Shown: positions 27,625 to 35,701, numbered from the stretch's first letter. The stretch: 53,545 bases of DNA from DASZGI01 sp035938995 (GCF_035938995.1 NZ_DASZGI010000352.1:1-53545), one strand, 5' to 3'. A program made the numbers and translations. Notes: generated by a model from the letters alone, not told the origin.

Positions 27625-27682
27625 AAAAGCGGCCCTGAGCTGCTGCTTTCGGTTTTAGTCATATCATGAGCTTTCCGCTTTT
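27625..27682. terminator. Inverted repeat just after the sdaA stop
   Basis: AAAAGCGG (27625-27632) and CCGCTTTT (27675-27682) are perfect 8-bp inverted repeats around 42 bases. With T-runs on both strands it may terminate both sdaA and the convergent ATPase gene, or mark the end of the inserted segment. The long loop makes the assignment uncertain. Confidence 0.4.
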
Positions 27683-27748
27683 GTGTCGGCAGGGCTCCCC
27701 GCAATCCGCCCCTGACGAAGCTGAAGCTCCTGTCACGACCAGGGACGT

Positions 27749-29218
27749 CTACTCGCCGCGGTAGAGCCGATGGATGTCGATCAGCTCGATGTCTGCACGC
27801 CGTGTCGCCAACTCAGCGAGTGCGGGGGTGAAACCGCTTCTGGCGAAGAGCAGTAGTTTCGGCGTTCCGTTGATCTTGTTGCTGGGCAGAAGTGCACGTA
27901 GGTGCTCAAGCCGTTCGAGGTGGGGGAGATCCGCGGGGCTACTGGTAGCTTTCGCTTCACCGATGGCGGTGACCCGGTCGGCTGTGTAGGAGTTCGACTC
28001 GGTGACCACGACGTCGAGTTCGTGGCCTTGTTTGTGGTCTCGACAGGCGATCTCAGTGGGTCGGACGTGTGTTGCGTATCCGCCTAATGTGGCCTCGGAG
28101 GCGTGCTCGAAGCACCAGGTACGGGCGAGGTCTTCGAAGTGGGGCCCGAGGATGCGGCTGTCTACGGTGTCGGTGTTCGCAGTCCAAACGCGCTCGGCTC
28201 GGCCCGCTACGAGTTCGGGTTCGTGGCGCGCGATGAGCAGCTGGTACAGGCGGATGATGGGTTCGGTGATCTGGAATACGCTGCGCTTTTCACGCAGGGC
28301 GTCGTCGACCTGGGCGACAAGTCCGATGTCTTGGAGGCCAGCCAGAAGGTGGCCGAGTGCGCCGCTTTGTCTGCCCAGGGCAGCGGCGATCTCCGAGCGC
28401 CTGTGGTGGCCGGCGGCAATGGCGGCGAGAGTGGCGGCGTACGACATCGGATCCACGATCGAGGGCTCTTCGCGCAGCAGCAGGCCGCCCTCACGGAACA
28501 TCGCCGATGCCGGGTTCAGAAGGCGGCGAGCTACCCAGGGGGCGAGTTCATCGACGCTGGCCGGTCCTGCGCCTCCGCACATCTCCAGATACGCGGGCGT
28601 TCCACCGACCAGAGCGTTGACCCGGAACGCCAGGTCTGGGTCGTGCTCGAGTCCCCAGAACCCGGCGGCTTCTCTGAATCCGAAGGGCCGCACCACGAGT
28701 TCGAGAGTCGCCCTGCCGCGCAGCGGTGCGCTGCCGCTGAGGAGTTGGGACATGGTAGTCAGGGCGCTTCCGCAGAGGATGAGCCGGGTGCGGGTGTTCT
28801 CCTTCGCGAAGCTCAGAGGGCTCAGCGCATGCTGGAGGTAGGAAGGCAGAGCTGGTGTTGCGGCCGAAAGGTACGGGAACTCGTCGATGATCACGGGTAC
28901 CGGCGCCTCGGTGCCGAAGCGCATTAGCTCGTCCAGCGCCTCGCGCCACGATGCGAATAGGACCGGCTGGCGAAGACCGCGGAAGGCGGCGTATGCGGCA
29001 CCGAGGTCTGCGAGATTCTGCAGCTCGGTCTGCTGTGTCGCCGCGAACAGGAATCCGCCGGTCTGTCGGGCGAGCAGTTCGAGCAGGAGGGTCTTGCCCT
29101 GTCGACGACGCCCGTAGACGAGACCCAGCGTCGCGCCGGGCAGCGGAGACGAGGCGAACTCTGTCAGGTCCCGCCACTCGGTACTGCGGCCGAAGAGGCG
29201 CAACGGCTTGTCGGACAC
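27749..29218 (-). CDS. AAA ATPase fused to PD-(D/E)XK-like nuclease domain (archaeal-ATPase/DUF234 type)
   Basis: The 489-residue product has an STAND/archaeal-type ATPase domain with Walker A GRRRQGKT (residues 36-43), Walker B VPVIIDEFPYL (D112-E113) and a sensor-like LILCGSAL. A winged-helix region follows (HHRRSEIAAALGRQSGALG). The C-terminal domain carries ELDVVV (D402) and GEAKAT (E421, K423), the D...EXK pattern of PD-(D/E)XK nucleases as in DUF234. The GTG start at 29218 has GGAG six bases upstream. Base composition is lower in GC than the flanks: one line, 28021-28080, counts 35 of 60. It is the sole gene between two sdaA-end repeats. Function is unknown; defence or mobility is inferred. 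Confidence 0.85.
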   Translation of the reverse strand: MSDKPLRLFGRSTEWRDLTEFASSPLPGATLGLVYGRRRQGKTLLLELLARQTGGFLFAATQQTELQNLADLGAAYAAFRGLRQPVLFASWREALDELMRFGTEAPVPVIIDEFPYLSAATPALPSYLQHALSPLSFAKENTRTRLILCGSALTTMSQLLSGSAPLRGRATLELVVRPFGFREAAGFWGLEHDPDLAFRVNALVGGTPAYLEMCGGAGPASVDELAPWVARRLLNPASAMFREGGLLLREEPSIVDPMSYAATLAAIAAGHHRRSEIAAALGRQSGALGHLLAGLQDIGLVAQVDDALREKRSVFQITEPIIRLYQLLIARHEPELVAGRAERVWTANTDTVDSRILGPHFEDLARTWCFEHASEATLGGYATHVRPTEIACRDHKQGHELDVVVTESNSYTADRVTAIGEAKATSSPADLPHLERLEHLRALLPSNKINGTPKLLLFARSGFTPALAELATRRADIELIDIHRLYRGE

Positions 29219-29258
29219 AGAGCTCTCCAGAGGTTCGTCAGCAGCGCTTGCTCGGGTA

Positions 29259-29278
29259 ATGATAGCTGCAACTATCAT
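29259..29278 (-). promoter_or_regulatory. Palindromic promoter/operator of the ATPase-nuclease gene
   Basis: ATGATAG (29259-29265) and CTATCAT (29272-29278) form a perfect 7-bp inverted repeat with a 6-bp spacer, about 40 bp upstream of the GTG. On the minus strand TATGAT (29279-29274) is a five-of-six match to the -10 consensus. The repeat therefore overlaps the likely core promoter, suggesting a repressor site, perhaps for the protein's own winged-helix domain. Confidence 0.55.
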
Positions 29279-29312
29279 AGTTGGACCAAGCATTAGGCGC
29301 AGTCCGCCGCAA

Positions 29313-29345
29313 GGCGACCTCGCGGTCAACGTCATCGAGTGCTAG
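29313..29345 (+). repeat. Right direct repeat = second copy of sdaA 3' end (att-like)
   Basis: This copy encodes GDLAVNVIEC-stop in frame, with one Gly-to-Asp change and one synonymous Ala codon change compared with sdaA. No sdaA body precedes it. Together with 27592-27624 it brackets 1,721 bp. The pattern fits integration into the 3' end of sdaA with reconstruction of the end. Confidence 0.9.
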
Positions 29346-29691
29346 CCCAGCACGTCGACCTGCGGCCCCTCTCCTTTCCAATCCTTCAACTGGTTTCCAT
29401 ACTGTCGACAAGAACGCCCTGAACGCGCCCTCCGACAGACCAGAAGCTCCCGGAGAACTCCCCACCGGCCGCTGTGCCAGCCAGCGGTTTGATGCCGCAA
29501 GACGACGCTTGCACTCCCCATCGCCCCCTGCGATCCCGAGCAGGGCCGGCTGGCCGACGTGGTGTCAGACACGAGGTCCGACCAGCCGCTTTGATCTTTC
29601 GGGCAAGATCGTGTGTCCCAGACCGGAATTACCAAAACTCGTTTGAACACCAGCCTCCTCGGGCGCGTACTCCATCCGAGGAGGGATTAGG
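29346..29691. other. Non-coding stretch upstream of the Rieske operon
   Basis: These 346 bp hold no convincing gene. An imperfect hairpin is visible (CGGCTGG at 29547-29553 with CCAGCCG at 29582-29588, and GTGT-CAG-ACAC at its tip), followed by a T-rich stretch. A strong ribosome binding site GAGGAGGG lies just before the TTG at 29692. The operon promoter should be here but was not pinned down. Confidence 0.5.
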
Positions 29692-30429
29692 TTGAACAGA
29701 CCAAAGACGCAACACGTGACACTGCTGGCCGGTGCGGCCGTGGCAGTCGTCTTCATCGTGGCCGATTTGAGGGCCACATCGCATCCGGCGGCGACGCTTT
29801 CGGGCAACGGGAAGCCTGTCGTCGCAACGAGCAGTGCAAGCGCGCCGACGCCGAGCGCGGCGGGTGGGGGCACGACGATCATCACGCTCTCTGCATCGCC
29901 GAGCGCACCTGCGTCCGCGGCCACCGGTGCGACGGCCACAGACGCAGCGGCCGCCCAGGTGTACGACTACTCAGGGCATGTAAAGGGCGGCGGGGCTTCG
30001 GTGGCCGTCTCGATCTATGCGGGCAAGGCCATCGCATACGTCTGCGGCGGCAAGTTCGAGGCATGGCTCACCGGGACCGCGTCGAACGGCACTCTTTCGC
30101 TGACCGGGAAGTATGGCGCATCGCTGACCGGCACATACATCCAGACTGCGGCGTGGGGCTCGGTGTCTGGTGCCGGGCATCAGTGGACTTTCAACGTCCC
30201 GGTCGTCCACTCGCCGTCCGGGCTATACCGCGCGTATGCCAAGAACCACCAGGTGCAGGCCACCTGGATCGTCACGCCGGACGGAAGCCAGATCGGATCC
30301 GTCGACAACGGCGGCGACCCGGCGACCGCCAACCCGGTCGGCGCACTCGACCTGAGCACACTGACATCGACGCTGCCGGACGGAACCGCGGTCACCGCGG
30401 CGCCGCTGGACGCCTCGACGGGAGAGTGA
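29692..30429 (+). CDS. Secreted or membrane-anchored protein of unknown function
   Basis: The 245-residue product has an N-terminal signal/anchor helix (residues 9-25) and a long Ala/Ser/Thr/Pro-rich linker to about residue 90. A compact domain rich in Gly, Ser and aromatic residues follows (VYDYSGHVKGGGASVAV onward), with a lone Cys in YVCGGKF. No family was recognised. The TTG start is chosen because GAGGAGGG lies 7 bases upstream. It is 5 bp from the next gene, forming an operon with the five-TM protein and a Rieske protein, so it probably acts outside the cytoplasm in the same redox process (inference). Confidence 0.8.
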   Translation: MNRPKTQHVTLLAGAAVAVVFIVADLRATSHPAATLSGNGKPVVATSSASAPTPSAAGGGTTIITLSASPSAPASAATGATATDAAAAQVYDYSGHVKGGGASVAVSIYAGKAIAYVCGGKFEAWLTGTASNGTLSLTGKYGASLTGTYIQTAAWGSVSGAGHQWTFNVPVVHSPSGLYRAYAKNHQVQATWIVTPDGSQIGSVDNGGDPATANPVGALDLSTLTSTLPDGTAVTAAPLDASTGE

Positions 30430-30434
30430 CGGCG

Positions 30435-31031
30435 ATGAACGAGTTCGACCCGCAAGCGGCGACGGACACGGCGACGCACCCACTCCGCGCTCGACGGCCT
30501 TCGCCGACGACCACCCTGCTGGTCCCGGCACTCGCCGGGTGCGCGGTTTCGCTGGCTCTCGGAATCTACGGGCACCTCCACAACCCGACCGGTGTCGCGG
30601 TCGACATCATCGGATTCTCCGGTCCGCTGTCCGCCAAGACCTGGCTCGCCACATTCGCGACCCTGCTGGCGATTGTCCAGCTCGTCTCGGCGATGGTCAT
30701 GTACGGCAAGCTGCCCCGGATCGCGGCGCCGCCATGGATCAGCGGCCTGCACCGGTGGTCGGGCCGCATCGCGTTCCTGGCCGTGGTGCCCGTCGCGATG
30801 CATTGTCTTTATTCCCTCGGCTATCAGACCTACAGCACCCGAGTGATGATCCACTCGTTCCTCGGCTGCCTGTTCTTCGGCGTTTTCACGGCGAAGATGC
30901 TGGTCCTCACGAAGAAGGACGCGCCGGGTTGGGTGCTGCCGGTGCTCGGCGGCGCGCTGTTCACCGTGCTGGTCGGGGTGTGGTTCACCTCGGCGTACTG
31001 GTTCTTCACGACTTTCGGAATCAAGAGGTAG
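30435..31031 (+). CDS. Five-TM His-rich membrane protein (DUF6529-like)
   Basis: The 198-residue product has about five TM helices (near 28-48, 66-90, 109-130, 135-158 and 165-190). Histidines sit at or in the membrane: H47 and H49 at the end of TM1, H106 before TM3, H123 in TM3 and H140 at the start of TM4. This spacing suggests b-type haem ligation, as in cytochrome b561-like proteins, but no family haem motif is proven. The gene lies 3 bp before the Rieske gene. A role as membrane electron carrier feeding the Rieske protein is inferred from this coupling. Confidence 0.8.
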   Translation: MNEFDPQAATDTATHPLRARRPSPTTTLLVPALAGCAVSLALGIYGHLHNPTGVAVDIIGFSGPLSAKTWLATFATLLAIVQLVSAMVMYGKLPRIAAPPWISGLHRWSGRIAFLAVVPVAMHCLYSLGYQTYSTRVMIHSFLGCLFFGVFTAKMLVLTKKDAPGWVLPVLGGALFTVLVGVWFTSAYWFFTTFGIKR

Positions 31032-31034
31032 GCG

Positions 31035-31487
31035 ATGATGGACGAATCGCGTCGTGCGGTGTTGGCTGCGGCCGCGGGAGTGGGGGCCTTGTGCTGCGCC
31101 TGCTCAGTCGCGGGATGCGCCACCTACGGAGCATCACAGGGCACTGCCGCGCCCGCGGGTGCGGCGGGGCAGGGACAGCAGAAGAGCGGTTCGGGCGCGG
31201 GCCAGACACTGGCCAAGACGAGTGACATCCCGGTCGGCGGCGGCATCGTCCTCGCGGACCGGCAGATCGTCCTGACCCAGCCGACGGCGGGCGTCGTCAA
31301 TGCTTTCACCGCCATCTGCACGCACGCGGGCTGCACGGTCTCATCCGTGTCAGGCGGCACGATCAACTGTCCGTGCCACGGCAGCAGGTTCCACATCGCC
31401 GACGGCTCGGTGGCCAACGGCCCGGCGCAGCAGCCGCTGGCGGCGATATCGGTCCATGTCGCCGGGGGGAACGTCACGTTGGGGTGA
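31035..31487 (+). CDS. Rieske [2Fe-2S] protein, Tat-exported lipoprotein candidate
   Basis: The 150-residue product has a twin-arginine signal (SRRAVL, R6-R7), an Ala-rich hydrophobic stretch and a lipobox-like SVAGC ending at C28. A Gly/Gln/Ala-rich linker leads to the Rieske fold. Box I is CTHAGC (C95, H97, C100) and box II is CPCHGS (C112, C114, H115), so both cluster ligands and the disulfide pair are present. It probably folds in the cytoplasm, is exported by Tat and is anchored outside. No cytochrome bc1 genes are adjacent, so it is not the main respiratory Rieske subunit. Confidence 0.93.
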   Translation: MMDESRRAVLAAAAGVGALCCACSVAGCATYGASQGTAAPAGAAGQGQQKSGSGAGQTLAKTSDIPVGGGIVLADRQIVLTQPTAGVVNAFTAICTHAGCTVSSVSGGTINCPCHGSRFHIADGSVANGPAQQPLAAISVHVAGGNVTLG

Positions 31488-31510
31488 CGGCAAGACTTAT
31501 GGCGCACCGT

Positions 31511-31545
31511 CAGACATCCAGACATCCAGACATCCAGACATCCAG
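31511..31545. repeat. 8-bp microsatellite, 4.4 copies
   Basis: The unit CAGACATC is repeated exactly four times plus CAG, starting 23 bp after the Rieske stop. It lies in non-coding DNA between the convergent Rieske and SDR genes. Copy number may vary between strains. Confidence 0.9.
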
Positions 31546-31616
31546 CGAGGTGAGGCTCGAGCGGAGCACGGGCATTGTGGCGGCGGCGCCGGAAGGGGAA
31601 CACTTCGAGTGCTGGC

Positions 31617-32381
31617 TCAGCGTGTCTCGTGCTCCAGGATCTTGCCGAAGGTCCGCGGGAGGTGGCGCTTGATCAGGATCGTCGCCTTGGCTGTGGTGCC
31701 TGGGAACACGTAGAGGCCTTTGCGGCCGAGTGAGCGCTCTACCTCATCGACAACGGCACTCACCGGCATGCCTGTGCGGTGCGCGGTCGCGGCCGGATCC
31801 TCCGCCGAGATGCGACGGAACTGCGGCGTGTCCACTTGGCTCGGGCACACGCAGCGGATCGTCACGCCGGAACCGCGGCACTCCTGGTCGAGTACGTCCA
31901 CGAACGCGTTGACCGCCGCCTTGGACGACGCGTAGGCCGAGAGCTTGCGCGCCGGGACCCAGCCGCCGAGCGAGGAGTAGAGCACGACCTCTCCCCGGCC
32001 GCGCTCGATCATGCCGGGCACGACGGCACGCACGATCTGCACCGTGCCGAGGAAGTTGATCCGCCAGATCGCGTCGAACTCCTCCCGCGGCTGGCCGAGC
32101 GCCGAGCCGAGCCGTGAGACCGCCGCGGCGTGCACGAGGCGGTCTACCGGCCCGACGGCCTTGGCCAGCTGGTCCACCGCTTCCGCGTCCTGGACGTCGC
32201 AGTGCTCGATCCCGATCCGCGGCTCGCGCTCGCGCAGGGCCTTCAGAGCCGCGTCGTCGACGTCGGCGGCCACGACGTTCCATCCGTCCGCGGCCAGATG
32301 CAGCGCGCTCGCCTCACCGATCCCGCTGCCGGCACCCGTCACCAGTGCGGTCCCGCCTGTCAGCCGGTTGTTTCGTGACAT
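31617..32381 (-). CDS. Short-chain dehydrogenase/reductase
   Basis: The 254-residue product is a classical SDR with the cofactor motif TGAGSGIG near the N-terminus, a DVQDAEA stretch and the catalytic YASSK (YXXXK). The expected NNAG motif is replaced by VHAAAVS. The C-terminus is basic (LIKRHLPRTFGKIL), which suggests membrane contact, as in lipid-related SDRs. The ATG at 32381 is the natural start; the longer open frame upstream is PucR antisense. It is downstream of, and co-directional with, the PucR-type regulator 32 bp away. Confidence 0.9.
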   Translation of the reverse strand: MSRNNRLTGGTALVTGAGSGIGEASALHLAADGWNVVAADVDDAALKALREREPRIGIEHCDVQDAEAVDQLAKAVGPVDRLVHAAAVSRLGSALGQPREEFDAIWRINFLGTVQIVRAVVPGMIERGRGEVVLYSSLGGWVPARKLSAYASSKAAVNAFVDVLDQECRGSGVTIRCVCPSQVDTPQFRRISAEDPAATAHRTGMPVSAVVDEVERSLGRKGLYVFPGTTAKATILIKRHLPRTFGKILEHETR

Positions 32382-32413
32382 GCGCCGGAGTATAGGGAAG
32401 TCGCTCGCCGAGA

Positions 32414-33652
32414 TCACGTTCCCAGCGGTGGTGGCGCCACCTGCCCGCGCCAGCGCAGCACTTCCAGCGCGGCCCCGATGGCCACCACGTCCTGCGCGAG
32501 CGGCCGGGGCAGCAGTCGGTCCGCCTGGGCCAGGCGCCGTAGCAGGGTGTTGCGGTGGATGTACAGGCTCTGCGCGGCGCGCGAGACGTTGCACTGCAGG
32601 GCGATGTACGTGCGCACCGATTCGGTCAGCTCCGAGTCCGCGCCGGCGAGGTCGCCGAGAACGCGGCGGACGAACTGGTCTGCGTGTTCGAGGTCTGCGG
32701 TGAGCAGCGCGACCAGCTCGACCTCGTCGTGCGTGGCCAGCTGCTTCGGCGAGGCCAGGCGGGCGAGCATGCGCTGGACGGTGAGCGCGTCGAGGTGGCC
32801 GCGGCGGAATCCGTCGAGCCTTTCGCCGGTGGTGCCCACGGCGATGCGCGCCTGCGGCTCGGCCGCGACGCTCTCACGCAACCGGACGACGTCGGGGCGG
32901 CCGTGCACCCAGACCCAGCGGGTGGCCGCGCTGGCCAGCACGATGAGCGGGCGCGAATCCCCGGCGCAGGCGCCGATCAGCTCGGCGGCGCGGTCGAGCG
33001 CGGCGAGGTCGGCCCGGGGCTCGTCGCTCCACACGACGGCCGCGGTGTGCCGACCGTCGAGCCGATAGCCGAGGTGCTGTTCGGCACGCGCCCGCGGGAT
33101 CGGGGCGCCGTCCAGCAGGAGGCTGACGGTCTCGCGGCGCTCGGCATGCGTACCCTGAGTCAGCTCCTCCCGCTCGCGGGCGATCAGCTCGGAGACGGCG
33201 GCGATGGTGTCGTCGACGAACTCGGAGATCGAGCGGCACGAGACGTCGATCAGCTCGCGCAGTTCCTCCCGGTCGGTGGTGAGCGTGAAGCAGATCTGGA
33301 TCCACCGGCGCACCGCCACGCCCTGGCCGGTGCGGTACGCGTCGAGGACGGACTCGTTCAGGCCGCGGCGCACGAAGTCGCGGGCGACGTCCAGCGGGAC
33401 GTCCCCGACGTTCGCCGGCACGCGCTCGCCCGGCCGGTGCACGTTCGCGGAGGCCCAGAACAGCAGATTGGAGCGGTTGGCGCGGCGGGTGGCCGCGGCG
33501 AGCACCGGATCCTCGGCGATCTGGACGCGGTTCGGGCCGGAGAGCGTGGCCTCGTCGAGCTCGGCGAGCAGGGCGGCGGGCGGGTCGAGCACGATCCGCG
33601 CGCCCTCGCGCATCAACTCGCGCACCCGCGCGGAAGGCAGTTCCCAGGACAT
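32414..33652 (-). CDS. PucR/CdaR-type transcriptional regulator
   Basis: The 412-residue product ends with the PucR helix-turn-helix (SVRTYIALQCNVSRAAQSLY, then IHRNTLLRRL). The middle is a GGDEF-like region typical of this family. The N-terminal 150 residues resemble the RsbRD-like sensor half found in many actinobacterial PucR proteins. It is divergent from the SDR-hydrolase operon with 134 bp between starts, which contains an 8-bp inverted repeat. It probably controls both flanking SDR genes. The ATG at 33652 is preferred over one at 33712. Confidence 0.88.
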   Translation of the reverse strand: MSWELPSARVRELMREGARIVLDPPAALLAELDEATLSGPNRVQIAEDPVLAAATRRANRSNLLFWASANVHRPGERVPANVGDVPLDVARDFVRRGLNESVLDAYRTGQGVAVRRWIQICFTLTTDREELRELIDVSCRSISEFVDDTIAAVSELIAREREELTQGTHAERRETVSLLLDGAPIPRARAEQHLGYRLDGRHTAAVVWSDEPRADLAALDRAAELIGACAGDSRPLIVLASAATRWVWVHGRPDVVRLRESVAAEPQARIAVGTTGERLDGFRRGHLDALTVQRMLARLASPKQLATHDEVELVALLTADLEHADQFVRRVLGDLAGADSELTESVRTYIALQCNVSRAAQSLYIHRNTLLRRLAQADRLLPRPLAQDVVAIGAALEVLRWRGQVAPPPLGT

Positions 33653-33730
33653 GCCGACCAGCCTACGAGCCGGCTGTGCAATTCGCTGCGCCAAGCCTCG
33701 TTTGTGGTGCATATTGCCCTTGGCTGCGGC

Positions 33731-33765
33731 ACTGCGGATTGGGACGATGAAGGGTAGTCCGCAGT
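33731..33765. promoter_or_regulatory. Inverted repeat in the PucR/SDR divergent promoter
   Basis: ACTGCGGA (33731-33738) and TCCGCAGT (33758-33765) are perfect inverted repeats with centres 27 bp apart, just upstream of the SDR start. The location suits an operator for the divergent PucR regulator. Confidence 0.5.
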
Positions 33766-33786
33766 TCGCCCCGGGGAGTTGACCGC

Positions 33787-34620
33787 ATGGACCGTTACGA
33801 CTTCAGCGTGGGAACGGCGATCGTCACCGGAGCGGCCGGCGGCATCGGCGAGCAGCTCGCCTACGCCCTGGCCCGGCGTGGCAGCGCCCTGGCTCTCGTC
33901 GACCGGGATGCCGAGCGTCTCGAGCAAGTCGCGAAGCAGGTACGCGAACTCGGCGAACATGCGGTCACCACGTATGTCGTCGATCTCGCCGACGATGAGG
34001 CGGCGCACGCGCTGGGCCGGGGGCTCGCCTCCGAGCACCCGGATGCCACGCTGCTGATCAACAATGCGGGCGTGGCGCTCGGCGGCACCTTCGAGCAGGT
34101 CAGCGAGGAGGAGTTCGACTGGCTGCTGGCGATCAACCTGCGCGCCGTCATCACGCTGACCCGGGAATTGCTGCCCACGCTGCGCGCCAACCCCGGCTCG
34201 CATCTGGTGAACATGTCAAGCCTCTTCGGTCTCATCGCCCCCGCCGGCCAGGTCGCGTACTCGACCAGCAAGTTCGCCGTGCGCGGATTCACCGAGGCGC
34301 TGCGGGCCGAGCTGGTCGGCTCGGTCGGGGTCACCTCGGTCCACCCCGGTGGGATCCGCACCGGGATCGCGCTCAACGCGCGGCTGGCCGCGTCGGTTGC
34401 CGGCCCAGAGGCGGAAGAGGAACGGGATACCTTCGCCGCGCTGCTCACTTACTCGCCGGAGAAGGCGGCAGCTCAGATCGTCGCGGCGATCGAGCACCGC
34501 CGACCGCGGCTGCTGATCGCGCTCAGTGCACGCATACCCGACCTGATCGTCCGCCTCGCCCCGGCCCACTACCCCGCGGTCGTGGCGGCAGTCCAGCGGC
34601 TTGTCGGCCGACCCCGGTGA
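33787..34620 (+). CDS. Short-chain dehydrogenase/reductase
   Basis: The 277-residue product is a classical SDR with TGAAGGIG (cofactor loop), NNAGVALGG and the catalytic YSTSK. The extended C-terminus (residues about 200-277) has hydrophobic and basic stretches like SDRs acting on lipids or long-chain substrates. Its stop overlaps the start of the hydrolase gene by 4 bp (GTGA). The substrate is unknown. The pairing with a monoglyceride-lipase-like hydrolase suggests lipid or ester metabolism. Confidence 0.92.
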   Translation: MDRYDFSVGTAIVTGAAGGIGEQLAYALARRGSALALVDRDAERLEQVAKQVRELGEHAVTTYVVDLADDEAAHALGRGLASEHPDATLLINNAGVALGGTFEQVSEEEFDWLLAINLRAVITLTRELLPTLRANPGSHLVNMSSLFGLIAPAGQVAYSTSKFAVRGFTEALRAELVGSVGVTSVHPGGIRTGIALNARLAASVAGPEAEEERDTFAALLTYSPEKAAAQIVAAIEHRRPRLLIALSARIPDLIVRLAPAHYPAVVAAVQRLVGRPR

Positions 34621-35636
34621 CGACGAAAGGGGTCTCCGTGCCCGTCCTCGACTGGCAGCCCGACATCCTCGCCGGCTACCGGCAGCACGTCTTCGAGTTC
34701 GGGCGCGACCCGGACGGCGAGGGCGATGCGGCCGCCGTGCTGGTGCGCCGCGAGTCCGCAGCCGACGAGTCCGCTCGGGGTGCGGTGTTGTACGTGCACG
34801 GCTTCGCCGACTACTTCTTCCAGACGGAGCTCGCGGACTTCTTCGCCGAGCGGGGCCTAGCCTTCTACGCCCTCGACCTGCGCAAGTCGGGGCGGGCGCG
34901 GCGGCCGGGGCAGACCGCGCACTACGTATCCGATTTCGCCCTCTACGACGAAGAGCTCGAACTCGCGCTCGCCGCCGTCGCCGAGGCGCATCCCGGCGTG
35001 CCCGTGGTGGTCGTCGCCCACTCCACCGGCGGCCTGATCGTCCCGCTGTGGCTCGCCCGCCGCCGCGCCGCCCAAGGCGGCCTTGCTCCGGTCTCCGGCC
35101 TGGTACTCAACAGCCCTTGGTTCGACCTGCAGGGCTCGCCCCTGCTGCGCGGCCCGGTGACCCAGGCGCTGCGTGTCCTGGCCAAGACGGGCACGCACGT
35201 GCGGCTCAAGCTGTCGTCGAGCCCTTACGGCGGAACCCTGCACACCAGCGGCACCGGCGAGTGGGACTTCGATCTCGAACTCAAGCCGCTGGCCGGGTTC
35301 CCGGTCACCCTGGGCTGGCTCAACGCGGTGCGCCGCGCCCACGCCGGCCTGCACCAGGGTCTCGAGCTCGGCGTGCCCTCGCTGATCCTGCGCTCGGACC
35401 GCACGCACTTCTCGAGCCGTTACTCGGAGATCAGCGAGCGCGCCGACCTGATCCTCGACGTCGCGCAGATCGCGCGGTGGGCGGGCTGCCTCGGCGGCGA
35501 GACCACCATCGTGCCGATCGAAGGCGCCCGCCACGACGTCTTCCTCTCCCTGCCCGAGGTGCGCAAGCGCGCGTACGAGGTCCTCGACGACTGGTTCGCC
35601 CGGCACCCGGCGGCCACCGGCACGGCGGGGTTGTAG
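34617..35636 (+). CDS. Alpha/beta hydrolase, monoacylglycerol-lipase-like
   Basis: The 339-residue product has the alpha/beta hydrolase oxyanion region YVHGFADYFFQ and the nucleophile elbow AHSTGG. A late Asp (LRSDRTHF) and His (EGARHDVFLS) complete a credible catalytic triad. The closest recognisable group is the serine aminopeptidase S33 / monoacylglycerol lipase family. The GTG start overlaps the upstream SDR stop. The true substrate cannot be told from sequence. Confidence 0.9.
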   Translation: MTTKGVSVPVLDWQPDILAGYRQHVFEFGRDPDGEGDAAAVLVRRESAADESARGAVLYVHGFADYFFQTELADFFAERGLAFYALDLRKSGRARRPGQTAHYVSDFALYDEELELALAAVAEAHPGVPVVVVAHSTGGLIVPLWLARRRAAQGGLAPVSGLVLNSPWFDLQGSPLLRGPVTQALRVLAKTGTHVRLKLSSSPYGGTLHTSGTGEWDFDLELKPLAGFPVTLGWLNAVRRAHAGLHQGLELGVPSLILRSDRTHFSSRYSEISERADLILDVAQIARWAGCLGGETTIVPIEGARHDVFLSLPEVRKRAYEVLDDWFARHPAATGTAGL

Positions 35637-35701
35637 ACACCGCGCCCGCACGCGGCGCCACCGTCAAAAACTACCCGCGTCGGATGCGCGCCGGACGCTT
35701 G

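Noticed and set aside
29346..29691. Transposase or integrase remnant next to the sdaA-end repeat
   Set aside because: No frame in this stretch shows integrase or transposase motifs.
31511..31545. CRISPR array
   Set aside because: The 8-bp units are directly tandem with no spacers and no cas genes are present.
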